NCBI RefSeq assembly: GCF_002440555.1 | Contig: NZ_DJUR01000035.1 | Location: forward strand, 1 to 64,000 | Direction of reading: 5' to 3' | DNA length: 64,000 nucleotides | DNA from: Aerococcus sp. UBA6277 | GTDB lineage: Bacteria; Bacillota; Bacilli; Lactobacillales; Aerococcaceae | Shown: positions 56,092-64,000 of the stretch, in pieces | Position numbering within the stretch: position 1 is the first letter of the stretch | Layout of the letters: every line of letters starts with the position of its first letter | Made by a program: the position numbers and the translations under genes | Notes under the pieces: generated by a model | The model's input: the letters and a program-made list of their open reading frames with translations, nothing else | The model's database searches: none | Told to the model about the DNA's origin: nothing

Positions 56092-57444
56092 ATGTCTTTT
56101 ACACAATTTAATTTAAAACCATTTATCAACGACGCACTCGCAGATTTGAATTTCTATGAGCCGTCTCCAATTCAAGCAACAGTTATTCCAGTGATTCAAT
56201 CAGGCCGCGATGTCATTGCCCAAAGCCAAACAGGATCAGGGAAAACGCACGCCTTCTTATTGCCACTATTAAATAAGATTACAGCGGAAAACCACACACA
56301 GTTGGTTATTACAGCGCCTAGTCGTGAACTTGCGGAGCAGTTATACCAAGCTGGGCGTCAAATCTTGTCATTTTCAGATGAAAATTTACATATCGAGCGT
56401 GCTTTTGGCGGGACAGATACTGTTAAACAAGCCAACCGTTTAGAAAATACCGTACCACAAGTCATTGTTGCGACACCAGGACGTCTATTAGACTTGATCA
56501 ACAACCAATTGATCTCTGTACACCAAGTAACAGATTTCGTTGTCGATGAAGCAGACATGACCCTTGATTTAGGTTTCTTAAATGAAGTCGATCAAATTGC
56601 CGGGCGTATGCCGAAATCATTGAACATGTACGTTTTCTCAGCGACTATTCCAGATAAATTGAAACCATTCTTGAGAAAATACTTAAGCAACCCTGAGTGG
56701 GTCACAATTGAAGCTCGTCACAAAATTTCAGATACCATTGATAACTACTTGGTACCTGTTAAAGGACGCGACCGTAAAGCATTGTTATTCGATGCCTTAA
56801 CAATTGGTCAACCATACTTAGCCTTAATCTTCGCTAACACCAAGGAAACTGTACAAGAATTGTACAAATACTTGAAATCTCAAGGTTTAAATGTCGGTCA
56901 AATTCATGGTGACTTACCATCGCGTGAACGTCGCCGTGTCATGAAGCAAGTGCAAAACTTAGACTTCCAATATGTGGTAGCCACTGACTTAGCTGCTCGT
57001 GGGATCGATATTGAGGGTGTATCTCACGTAATCAACTACGAAGTACCGAATGAATTAGAGTTCTTCATCCACCGCGTTGGTCGTACTGGTCGTCAAGGTA
57101 AACCAGGTACTGCCATTACCTTCTATATTCCGGATGAATTAAAAGATATTGAATGGTTGGAAAACAAAGGGATCGTCTTTGAAAATAAAGATATCAAAGA
57201 CCATCAACTAATCGACGGTAAAGACCACGATGCCCGTGCTGCCCGTCAAAAAGCACCTGAAGTTGACCATACTGTAGTTGGAATGATTGAACGAAACAAA
57301 CGTCGTAAAGTCAAACCGGGTTACAAGAAAAAATTAAGCCGTCAAATTTCTAAACATAACAAAGACAACCGCATGGCTGACCAACGTAAAAAACGTCGTG
57401 ACCAACGTCGTAAAAACAAAGAAGACAACCAAGTGGATTTCTAA
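56092..57444 (+). CDS. cshB: DEAD-box RNA helicase, CshB-like
   Basis: A 450-residue helicase. The ATG at 56092 (MSFTQFNLKPF) has GGTGGGAG upstream. Motifs: Q motif FYEPSPIQATVIP, Walker A SQTGSGKT, PSRELAEQ, TPGRLLD, VVDEADMTLD, SATIPD, then ATDLAARGIDIEGV and HRVGRTGR. A basic Lys/Arg-rich tail (about 415-450) suits RNA binding. The AQSQTGSGKTHAFLLP block is typical of CshB. Roles are mRNA decay, ribosome assembly or cold adaptation. Confidence 0.88.
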   Translation: MSFTQFNLKPFINDALADLNFYEPSPIQATVIPVIQSGRDVIAQSQTGSGKTHAFLLPLLNKITAENHTQLVITAPSRELAEQLYQAGRQILSFSDENLHIERAFGGTDTVKQANRLENTVPQVIVATPGRLLDLINNQLISVHQVTDFVVDEADMTLDLGFLNEVDQIAGRMPKSLNMYVFSATIPDKLKPFLRKYLSNPEWVTIEARHKISDTIDNYLVPVKGRDRKALLFDALTIGQPYLALIFANTKETVQELYKYLKSQGLNVGQIHGDLPSRERRRVMKQVQNLDFQYVVATDLAARGIDIEGVSHVINYEVPNELEFFIHRVGRTGRQGKPGTAITFYIPDELKDIEWLENKGIVFENKDIKDHQLIDGKDHDARAARQKAPEVDHTVVGMIERNKRRKVKPGYKKKLSRQISKHNKDNRMADQRKKRRDQRRKNKEDNQVDF

Positions 57445-57465
57445 ATTCACTAACATCTTCAAAAT

Positions 57466-57509
57466 AAAAATCCGAGGAATGATCGTTTTGATCAATTCCT
57501 CGGATTTTT
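57466..57509. terminator. bidirectional terminator after the helicase gene
   Basis: AAAAATCCGAGGAAT pairs perfectly with ATTCCTCGGATTTTT; the loop itself can form TGATC pairing. Confidence 0.85.
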
Positions 57510-57554
57510 GTGTTACTGATAAATTGTTTTTTGACGCTCCAAACCTAGTCAGTT

Positions 57555-57644
57555 TCGCTCGATCAGCTCAAGTCCACTTCAGAATAGTTTGCAACATACT
57601 TTGTCTGATACGGCACTATTCTTCCAGTGTTGTTGAGCTGAGCG
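57555..57644. other. large imperfect hairpin between convergent genes
   Basis: AGCTCAA (57565-57571) and AGAATAGT (57581-57588) on one arm face ACTATTCT (57615-57622) and TTGAGCT (57633-57639) on the other, with GCTC/GAGC pairing outside and a 26-nt loop. It lies beyond the helicase terminator, so it is not needed for termination. It could be a small RNA or a miniature repeat element. Confidence 0.4.
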
Positions 57645-57663
57645 GACCCACTCACTTTTTCTA

Positions 57664-58452
57664 TTATTTTTGCATTTTTATGACTTGTACTTTTTTCAAT
57701 AATCGCCATAAACGTATCAATGCGAAGACGTACATGATTTCTAATTGATAGACAACATAGAAGCCAAATAGGTTAAAGAGCGTGATGACCATTAGTGGCA
57801 TAGTTAATGACGCAAGGGCTAAAGACAACCGCATTTTAAAGGTTAGTCTTAAGCGGGTTGAATCAGGTAGCATACCAATTACTAAGGCAATCATCAGGCT
57901 AGCTAGCACTAGATTTAATAGGCTAGACAGGGTTACAATGACGAAGATAATCGGGTAGTAGGCCCAAGTTAGGCTAGTCATTGATTGGATAATGCCTTTG
58001 ACACCATCGCTATTGGCAGTGTCACCTAATTGTGCGTAGGTGAAGGCAATGGGTTGTCCCATAAATGACAGGGTCAGGTTATCTGAGTTGTTTTCAACAG
58101 TGATCAGATTGTTTTGACTAGTCGCCACATCTTGGCTAGCGATTTCATCATTTGGATCAAAGGCATAGGTCATCAGGTCTGTTTCTAAAATGAAGGCCGT
58201 TTGGTCATCGATGGTGGCTATTTTGCCATCTGTCACTTGATAGTCAGGGATTTGATTGACGATAGATGTCGCGTTAGTTTCTAGTAAATCAAATACTTTC
58301 AAGGTGTCGAAGAAGGTCGGAATTGCTGATATACCTGCAATTAATAGGGCATAGACCAACATTCTCTTAAAGCTATAGGAAATGACACGTATAATTTTTG
58401 GATAATTCAATAGGGCATCGTATAAGATGACGAGGATATTGCTTTCTTTCAT
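57664..58452 (-). CDS. DUF1189-family membrane protein
   Basis: A 262-residue protein from the ATG at 58452 (MKESNILVILYDALLNYPKII); an earlier in-frame start adds 28 hydrophilic residues not typical of the family. It has an N-terminal membrane segment (about 28-48), an extracytoplasmic region (about 50-150), and three or four membrane segments (about 155-255). It resembles DUF1189/MalA-type membrane proteins found near maltose genes in streptococci; no such genes are here. Function unknown. Confidence 0.7.
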   Translation of the reverse strand: MKESNILVILYDALLNYPKIIRVISYSFKRMLVYALLIAGISAIPTFFDTLKVFDLLETNATSIVNQIPDYQVTDGKIATIDDQTAFILETDLMTYAFDPNDEIASQDVATSQNNLITVENNSDNLTLSFMGQPIAFTYAQLGDTANSDGVKGIIQSMTSLTWAYYPIIFVIVTLSSLLNLVLASLMIALVIGMLPDSTRLRLTFKMRLSLALASLTMPLMVITLFNLFGFYVVYQLEIMYVFALIRLWRLLKKVQVIKMQK

Positions 58453-58701
58453 ACATTCGCTCTTTTCTGTTCTCAAATTCCCACTCTTAGCTGGTGGACT
58501 TGGAAAATGACTAAGCATTCTCACGTTAACATTCATTATAACAAAGATTGGTCAAAAACAATGACCGGATGATTGGAAAAGGGAAAAGTTTTCTTGAAAA
58601 TAAGTGAGCGCTTTAAGTCAATTCCTTTGAATTTTATGGTGTGACTTGATATAGTGATTTTAGTAAGAAAATAATGATAAGTTTTATAGGAGGAATTTTA
58701 C

Positions 58702-59307
58702 ATGGCTTTTGAATTACCAGAATTACCATACGCTTATGATGCATTAGAACCTTATTTCGACGAGGAAACAATGCACTTGCATCATGACAAACACCATAAT
58801 ACTTATGTAACAAATGCAAATGCAGCTTTAGCAGGTACTGATTTAGCAGATAAATCTGCTGAAGAAATCTTATCTAACTTTGACGCTGTACCTGAAGACA
58901 AGAAAACTGCTGTTCGTAACAATGTTGGTGGACACGCAAACCACACATTATTCTGGGAACAATTCGCAACAAACGCTGGCGGTGAACCTACAGGCGCTTT
59001 AAAAGAAGCTATCGACGCTAAATTCGGTTCTTTTAAAGACTTCCAAGAAGCATTCAAAACTGCAGCAACTGGTCGTTTCGGATCTGGTTGGGCTTGGCTA
59101 GTTTTAGCTAACGGTGAAGTGGCAATCACTTCTACACCAAACCAAGACTCACCATTAATGGATGGTCAAACACCATTATTAGGTATCGATGTTTGGGAAC
59201 ATGCCTACTACTTGAAATATAAAAACGTTCGTCCAGACTACATTGCAGCATTCTGGAACATTGTAAACTGGGATGAAGTTGCAAAACGTTTCGACGCAGC
59301 AAAATAA
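58702..59307 (+). CDS. sodA: superoxide dismutase (Mn/Fe)
   Basis: A 201-residue SOD of normal length. Metal ligands are visible: His27 in [13 protein letters not shown], His in [10 protein letters not shown], and Asp and His in [17 protein letters not shown]. The [11 protein letters not shown] and manganese-type surroundings suggest MnSOD or a cambialistic form. AGGAGG precedes the ATG. It is a single gene with its own terminator (59331-59361). Confidence 0.96.
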   Translation: MAFELPELPYAYDALEPYFDEETMHLHHDKHHNTYVTNANAALAGTDLADKSAEEILSNFDAVPEDKKTAVRNNVGGHANHTLFWEQFATNAGGEPTGALKEAIDAKFGSFKDFQEAFKTAATGRFGSGWAWLVLANGEVAITSTPNQDSPLMDGQTPLLGIDVWEHAYYLKYKNVRPDYIAAFWNIVNWDEVAKRFDAAK

Positions 59308-59330
59308 TTTACTATCTATTAGATTAGTAA

Positions 59331-59361
59331 TAGGGGGTAGCTTTGGCTAGCCTCTTTTTTT
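59331..59361 (+). terminator. terminator of sodA
   Basis: GGGGTAGC and GCTAGCCTC arms with a TTTG loop and a run of seven T. Confidence 0.65.
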
Positions 59362-59388
59362 CGGCAATGTTCATAAAAAATCCCTCTA

Positions 59389-59423
59389 AAAAACGTCTGC
59401 CGACAATTATCAGCAGACGTTTT
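59389..59423 (-). terminator. terminator of the yfhO-family gene
   Basis: AAAACGTCTGC and GCAGACGTTTT form a perfect stem; on the minus strand a T-run follows. Confidence 0.75.
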
Positions 59424-59427
59424 GTAT

Positions 59428-62187
59428 TTATTTCGTTTTCACTTTTTTCTTGTTAAAGAAATATATACCTACTAGTACGAGTCCGGTTGCGATTGTAATG
59501 GCTACGCCTAATATCAAGCCTTGTGGGATGTAGTAGAAAGTGACTTCATAATCACCGGCTTCTTCAAATTGGATACCCATAAAGCCACCGTTTAATAGGG
59601 GTACAGTATCGACTTCTTCACCATTGACTTTGGCGTGCCAGCCTTCTGCATATGGGACAGTAACCATCAAGTATTCACTTGGATCGTCTACTGTAAGGGT
59701 GCCTGAGAAAATCCCATTTGAGAAGTCAGTTAGTTTCAACTGATTTTGCTTCAAGTCTTCTGCCATGGTGGATACTTTTTCCTGGTCAAGGGTATAGAGG
59801 TTGATATCCGCTAGGGTTGTTTCGTCATCTAGCAACTGGATGGTAAATACTTTCTCTGCGCCCTGATCGTCGTTAGCAATATTAAATAATTGAATCGACT
59901 GGTAGGAAGAATCGTAGTCCAATGGCTCGCCGTCTAAGTAGTATTTGACTTCTTCATCGTTCAAGAATGAAGGGACGGTAATGTAATACGCTTGGTTGGT
60001 TTTCACATTGATATGGATATCAATAAATGAATCTTCTCCGGTGTCATCACGGGTGTAAGCTGTGTTTACCACTGAAGCATCTTGTGAATTCACATGGAAA
60101 AGGTCCACGCTGGCAAAGTTGGCAATCTCAAATTGTGAGAGGGCAATGCCGTCTGTCGTGCCGTTTCCGCTTAAGACATTCAACAATTCATCTTGCAGGT
60201 AAACTGGGTTGACGTCATCAATGGCGACGTCTTGGATGTCTTGGCTAACCATATAGGCAAGAGACAAGGCGTTGGGATTTTCATGGATGATTAATTGGTC
60301 TGTGACTTCTGTAACCGGATATTCACTCAAGTCATCTCGTGTTGACATGACCCGGTCTTTTAAGGCCCCTTGATTATCTTCAAACGGGGTGACGTCAAAG
60401 TAATATTTCACACCAAATAGGGCGTCTGTCAGTAGAGTCCCAGTTGTATAGTTGGTAAAGCCATCTGACATGGGTTGACCTAATTGTTTGAACAATTGGG
60501 TGGTGTTTCGTTCCATTGTCGAGTTGAAATGGTTTAAGTCATAATAACCCAGCTGCATGGCATCGTTTTTTGTCCGCTGGAAGGTCTTGGTCATCCGGTA
60601 GAATTCATTTTCCCCGGGCGCATACGATGCGATTTCTGGTTTGAGTTCGGTGATATAATCTGCAAAGTCATCTTGTTTCAAGTAAGAAATCGATGAAATA
60701 GTGATGACGGAATTGGCGAACACTTCGCTTATGGTGATGAACATTAATAAGATGTAAATCAACCGGTCGAAGTCAACAGCCATCATCAATAGGGCAGTGA
60801 TCCCAACGAATAAAACGAAGGAGACTAGGACGGTTGTGACTGAAATATAGTCAAAGTCTTCAATCTTATAGAGTAAGTAACCGTAGGCAATGGCGAAAGG
60901 TATCAGCAAGGCTACTGCACTTTTAATGGATAAAAATGGTTTTTGCCGGTAAAGCTGGTAGCCGATAAATAATAGGAAGAATGAAAAGACGAATGAAAAC
61001 CGGTATGGGTACCAGATTGGGTACTGGAGCCCGTGCCAAATCAAGTTCAGTCCTGAAATATTCATGGATAATAATAGGACTGTCGTCAATCCACCGGCAG
61101 CTAGTCGTTCTTGCCAATGTATCTTCTTATTGAAAAAGTATAGGATGGCCATGATAAGTGCTAGACTACCTACGAAAATATTGGGCAATCCTTCTGGCAT
61201 CTGCTCAAAGTTAAAGGGTCCTAGGATGAATTTTGACACAATATCATATAAAGGATAATCGGTGGTTAATTCAAGTTCGGGTGACGATTGTTGCCCTTTA
61301 CTGGTTGATAATGCATAGAATGTTGGCATTAAAATAAAGGCAGCCAAGCCACCACCTGCGAGTGACCAACCGGCAAATTTACCAAAGGTTTGCATGATAT
61401 AGGTCTTCTAACTGGTGAAATAGCTGGCTTGATATTGCGCTGGTGGCGCCAAGTCATTGTTCAATCTTTCCATCTGGTCTTGACCATGTAAGTCAGCTCG
61501 TCCATGAGCGACCATCCGGTAGCAGAAAAATAGGATTAAGAATAAACAAATCATGTAGCCGATATAGTAATTCGAGATTAGGATAAGGGCTAGCCAGGCT
61601 ACATAGGTCCAGCCAGATTGACCGCGCATGACCTTCTCCAACCCCCAAATGAGAAAGGGTAGGAAGATGACACCGTCTAGCCACATGACGTTTAGTTGGT
61701 TGGCGGACAGGTAGCCGATGAAGGCGTAGGCGAATGAAAATGTGAGTGATTGCCAGGTCACTTCGATATAGAACCGGCCTAACATGAACTGGAAGGCGGA
61801 TGCTGCGGTGGCGAGTTTGAGTAAGACAATCAAGGCGACGGCAAAGGACAGCCAGGATTGTGGGAAAAATAGCAAGAAAACTAAGTAGGGGGACATGAGG
61901 TAGTAAGACCAGGTCCCGACCATTTCGCCTCCGGTGGCTTTTGAGAGGGAATAGAAAATCTGATCCCAATTACCTTGGAAGATGTCTCGGTAGTATTGAT
62001 AGAAATCGATATATTGTTGGCCTAGGTCGACAGTCATGATGGTGCTGTTGCCGAATGGAAATATTTGTAAGCCAAAGATAAAGAAGAGTCCCATCAGGAT
62101 AAAGACTGCTAGAAACAAGCCAATCATTGAAGCTTTGAGTGGGTGTTTCTGACTTTTCTGTTGAATCGTTTTTATGTATTGCGTCAT
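59428..62187 (-). pseudogene. YfhO-family multi-pass membrane protein gene split by an amber codon
   Basis: Two frames in the same phase: an N-terminal part (61408-62187, 259 residues, with PFGNSTIMTVDLGQQYIDFYQYYRD and several membrane segments) and a C-terminal part (59428-61395, 655 residues, with further membrane segments, a large extracytoplasmic domain and a last membrane helix ending FFNKKKVKTK). Only a TAG (61408-61410) and four codons lie between the first part and the ATG that opens the second. Reading through the TAG gives one 919-codon frame, the usual size for YfhO. A CAG-to-TAG change would explain it. YfhO proteins in Firmicutes glycosylate lipoteichoic acid. The gene is inactive unless suppressed, or the stop is a sequencing error. 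Confidence 0.8.
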
Positions 62188-62430
62188 GACACGAACTCCT
62201 TTTTGATAATTGCTTTTAGCATATCATATTTCGCAGATTGATTGCCTTGTTTAAAGATTTTTTACAAAAATAAAAACTTCTGTGATTTTTAGTTGGATAT
62301 AGGGATTCTTAATAATTTACTCGAGTCTTATGACCATTTTTTGTGTATAATTAAAAAAGGTTATGCTGGCCTGAGTGGACTGACCTATTTTGGCTGCATA
62401 TAAGTGTTTTATTTGAAAGTAGGTGACAAG

Positions 62431-64000
62431 TTGGATCAAGGTGATCAAAATAAACAACCGAAGCAACATGAGGATGCTGAGGAAAAGTTGAATAAAATGG
62501 GTTCTGATGATCAAGACCAACCAAAAAGACGTGCACCCATATGGGGCTCCTTTTTAAACCGTTTGAACGTGATGATGATAGGGATTTTTGTCCTGTTTGC
62601 AATGCTTATTTTACGTTTATCTTATCTGCAACTCGTTCAAGGCGATATGTTCTCTGATCTGGTGAATGCAACAGAAACAACTATTGTCGAGGAATCGGTT
62701 CCTCGTGGTTTGATTATTGATTCTGAAGGAGAATTGATGGTGTCTAATGAGGCTTTACCAGCAATTTCTTATACACGTGGCCAGGACACTTCCGGTGAGG
62801 ATATGGCCCAAACGGCGCAGAATCTAGCTAAATATATAGCTGTCGATTTCGAGGATGTATCCGATCGTGACCTGCAGGATTATTTTGTGGCAGCCAATAC
62901 AGATGTCATCAATGACCGGTTGACAGACGATGAGGCCGCTGCAGCGGATGATGAAATCTACGCCATCCAAGTGAGTAAGGTGACTGACGACGACTTGAAT
63001 GGTCTAAGTGACCAAGATAAGGAAGCAGCAGTTATTTTTGCCAAAATGAATACCGCCTCGTCACTTTCAACTGTCATGATTAAAAATGATGGGGTAACCA
63101 CTGAAGAAACGGCCGTTGTGGCAGAGCATTCAGCTGAGTTACCAGGTGTCAATGTGACAACCGACTGGAAACGAACTTACCCGCAAGATTCATTACTACG
63201 TTCATTGCTTGGTAGTGTGTCTTCTACAGAAGAAGGGATTCCAAGTGACCAACAAGATTTCTACCTAGCTAAGGGTTATGCCCTAAATGATCGGGTAGGG
63301 GTGTCTTATATTGAAGAACAGTATGAAGCGGATTTACGTGGATCGAAAACAACCTATGAAACAGAAGTGAGTCAAGATGGAGAGATTGTCAATTCTGAAC
63401 AAACTTATGCTGGAGAAATGGGGAATACGGTTCAGTTAACCATTGACTCTGAATACCAAGCGGAATTAGAAGCTTATGCAACTCAGTATTTAGAAGATGC
63501 AACGACTGATGAAAACAATTCTATCTATATTGTAGCGTCTGATCCTGATACGGGGGCTATTTACGCCTTAGTGGGTAAGAAGAAAAATTCAGATGGTGAA
63601 ATCGTGGATGATGCCTTAGGTACGATTAATAGCGTCTTTCCATCTGGGTCTGTCGTGAAACCTGCAACGATTTCCGCTGCTTACGGAGAAGGCTTGCTTG
63701 AAGTTGGTTCAGATAATGAAATTACCGATGAACCCTTATACTTCTCCGGTACGCCAGTTAAAGCTTCTTGGTGGTTTACTTCTGGTAACGATGCAACACC
63801 AAGGGTCTTAACGGATAAACAAGCCTTAGCTCAATCTTCAAACGTCTACATGATTAAATTGGCCATGGCAATGGGTGGTGTAAACTACTACGAACCGTAC
63901 ATGGACTTGTCTGGACTGGATACAGATGCCGTTTATGATACCTTACGGAGTTATTATGCAGAATTCGGTTTAGGGGTATCGACTGGTATTGACTTGGAAA
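62431..64000 (+). CDS. class B penicillin-binding protein (PBP2B-like), 3' end outside the window
   Basis: An open frame of at least 523 codons that runs off the window. The TTG at 62431 has AGGTG 6 bases upstream; no better start is near. A charged cytoplasmic tail (about 1-45) is followed by one membrane helix (about 50-70), a PBP-dimer domain (ESVPRGLIIDSEGE and on) and the start of the transpeptidase domain with the SVVK active-site serine (about 407) and SSN motif (about 470). The KTG motif lies beyond the edge. It cross-links septal or peripheral peptidoglycan. Confidence 0.85.
   Translation, partial: MDQGDQNKQPKQHEDAEEKLNKMGSDDQDQPKRRAPIWGSFLNRLNVMMIGIFVLFAMLILRLSYLQLVQGDMFSDLVNATETTIVEESVPRGLIIDSEGELMVSNEALPAISYTRGQDTSGEDMAQTAQNLAKYIAVDFEDVSDRDLQDYFVAANTDVINDRLTDDEAAAADDEIYAIQVSKVTDDDLNGLSDQDKEAAVIFAKMNTASSLSTVMIKNDGVTTEETAVVAEHSAELPGVNVTTDWKRTYPQDSLLRSLLGSVSSTEEGIPSDQQDFYLAKGYALNDRVGVSYIEEQYEADLRGSKTTYETEVSQDGEIVNSEQTYAGEMGNTVQLTIDSEYQAELEAYATQYLEDATTDENNSIYIVASDPDTGAIYALVGKKKNSDGEIVDDALGTINSVFPSGSVVKPATISAAYGEGLLEVGSDNEITDEPLYFSGTPVKASWWFTSGNDATPRVLTDKQALAQSSNVYMIKLAMAMGGVNYYEPYMDLSGLDTDAVYDTLRSYYAEFGLGVSTGIDLE

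Noticed and set aside
61493-61969. A 158-codon frame overlapping the yfhO N-terminal part in another phase.
   Set aside because: The yfhO frame has membrane helices and family motifs; this one is rich in His, Arg and Leu as expected for a shadow frame.

Overview
The window is chromosomal DNA of a low-GC Gram-positive coccus of the order Lactobacillales. An Aerococcus- or Facklamia-like member of Aerococcaceae is my best guess, based on gene content, a one-chain PurL as in streptococci, a CtsR-type heat-shock site and DinR-type SOS boxes; the genus is an inference. I see no rRNA, tRNA or CRISPR array.

Region by region. (1) 1-9.07 kb: a sortase-dependent pilus locus. A divergent Mga-family regulator faces a VWA-domain tip adhesin, a SpaA-type backbone pilin, an intergenic terminator hairpin and three sortases; the middle sortase is atypical. 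(2) 9.2-12.4 kb: a decayed accessory stretch. It holds an IS256-family element with an amber codon near the transposase end, a membrane-protein fragment beside it, degenerate repeats, arrays of 21-24 bp iterated motifs without a gene, and a secreted coiled-coil gene broken by a stop. (3) 12.5-17.8 kb: aldehyde dehydrogenase, Gfo/Idh oxidoreductase, MerR regulator, alpha/beta hydrolase and a small conserved protein. (4) 18.1-28.8 kb: de novo purine operon purC-purL-purE-purF-purM-purN-purH-purD. Both glutamine-using enzymes, PurF and PurL, have lost the residues of their glutaminase sites, which I regard as the most interesting signal here. (5) 28.9-33.0 kb: MarR regulator and a heterodimeric ABC exporter. 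(6) 33.0-36.5 kb: a persulfide-response module (thioredoxin, two rhodaneses, CoA-disulfide/persulfide reductase fused to rhodanese, CstR) bracketed by a 51 bp direct repeat of a terminator, with two CstR-type operators on its promoter. (7) 36.8-39.7 kb: small membrane protein, LURP-one protein, and an SOS-controlled Y-family polymerase with a YolD-like partner. (8) 39.8-45.1 kb: clpB with a CtsR site, then nfeD-floA and a disordered membrane-anchored protein. (9) 45.3-54.3 kb: TIM-barrel isomerase, tgt, yajC, comN-like gene, DtxR-family regulator, dinB, a DRTGG/CBS protein, nrnA and a BMP-family lipoprotein. (10) 54.4-64.0 kb: zwf, a CshB-like helicase, a DUF1189 protein, sodA, a yfhO-family gene split by an amber codon, and the start of a class B penicillin-binding protein that runs off the window.

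Themes. A 13-bp PurBox-like site recurs upstream of purC, the BMP lipoprotein gene and zwf, suggesting a shared purine regulon covering synthesis, salvage and pentose-phosphate supply. Three genes (transposase, coiled-coil protein, yfhO-like) are each split by one in-frame stop with the frame open on both sides. Stress response is well represented: SOS, heat shock, superoxide and reactive sulfur.
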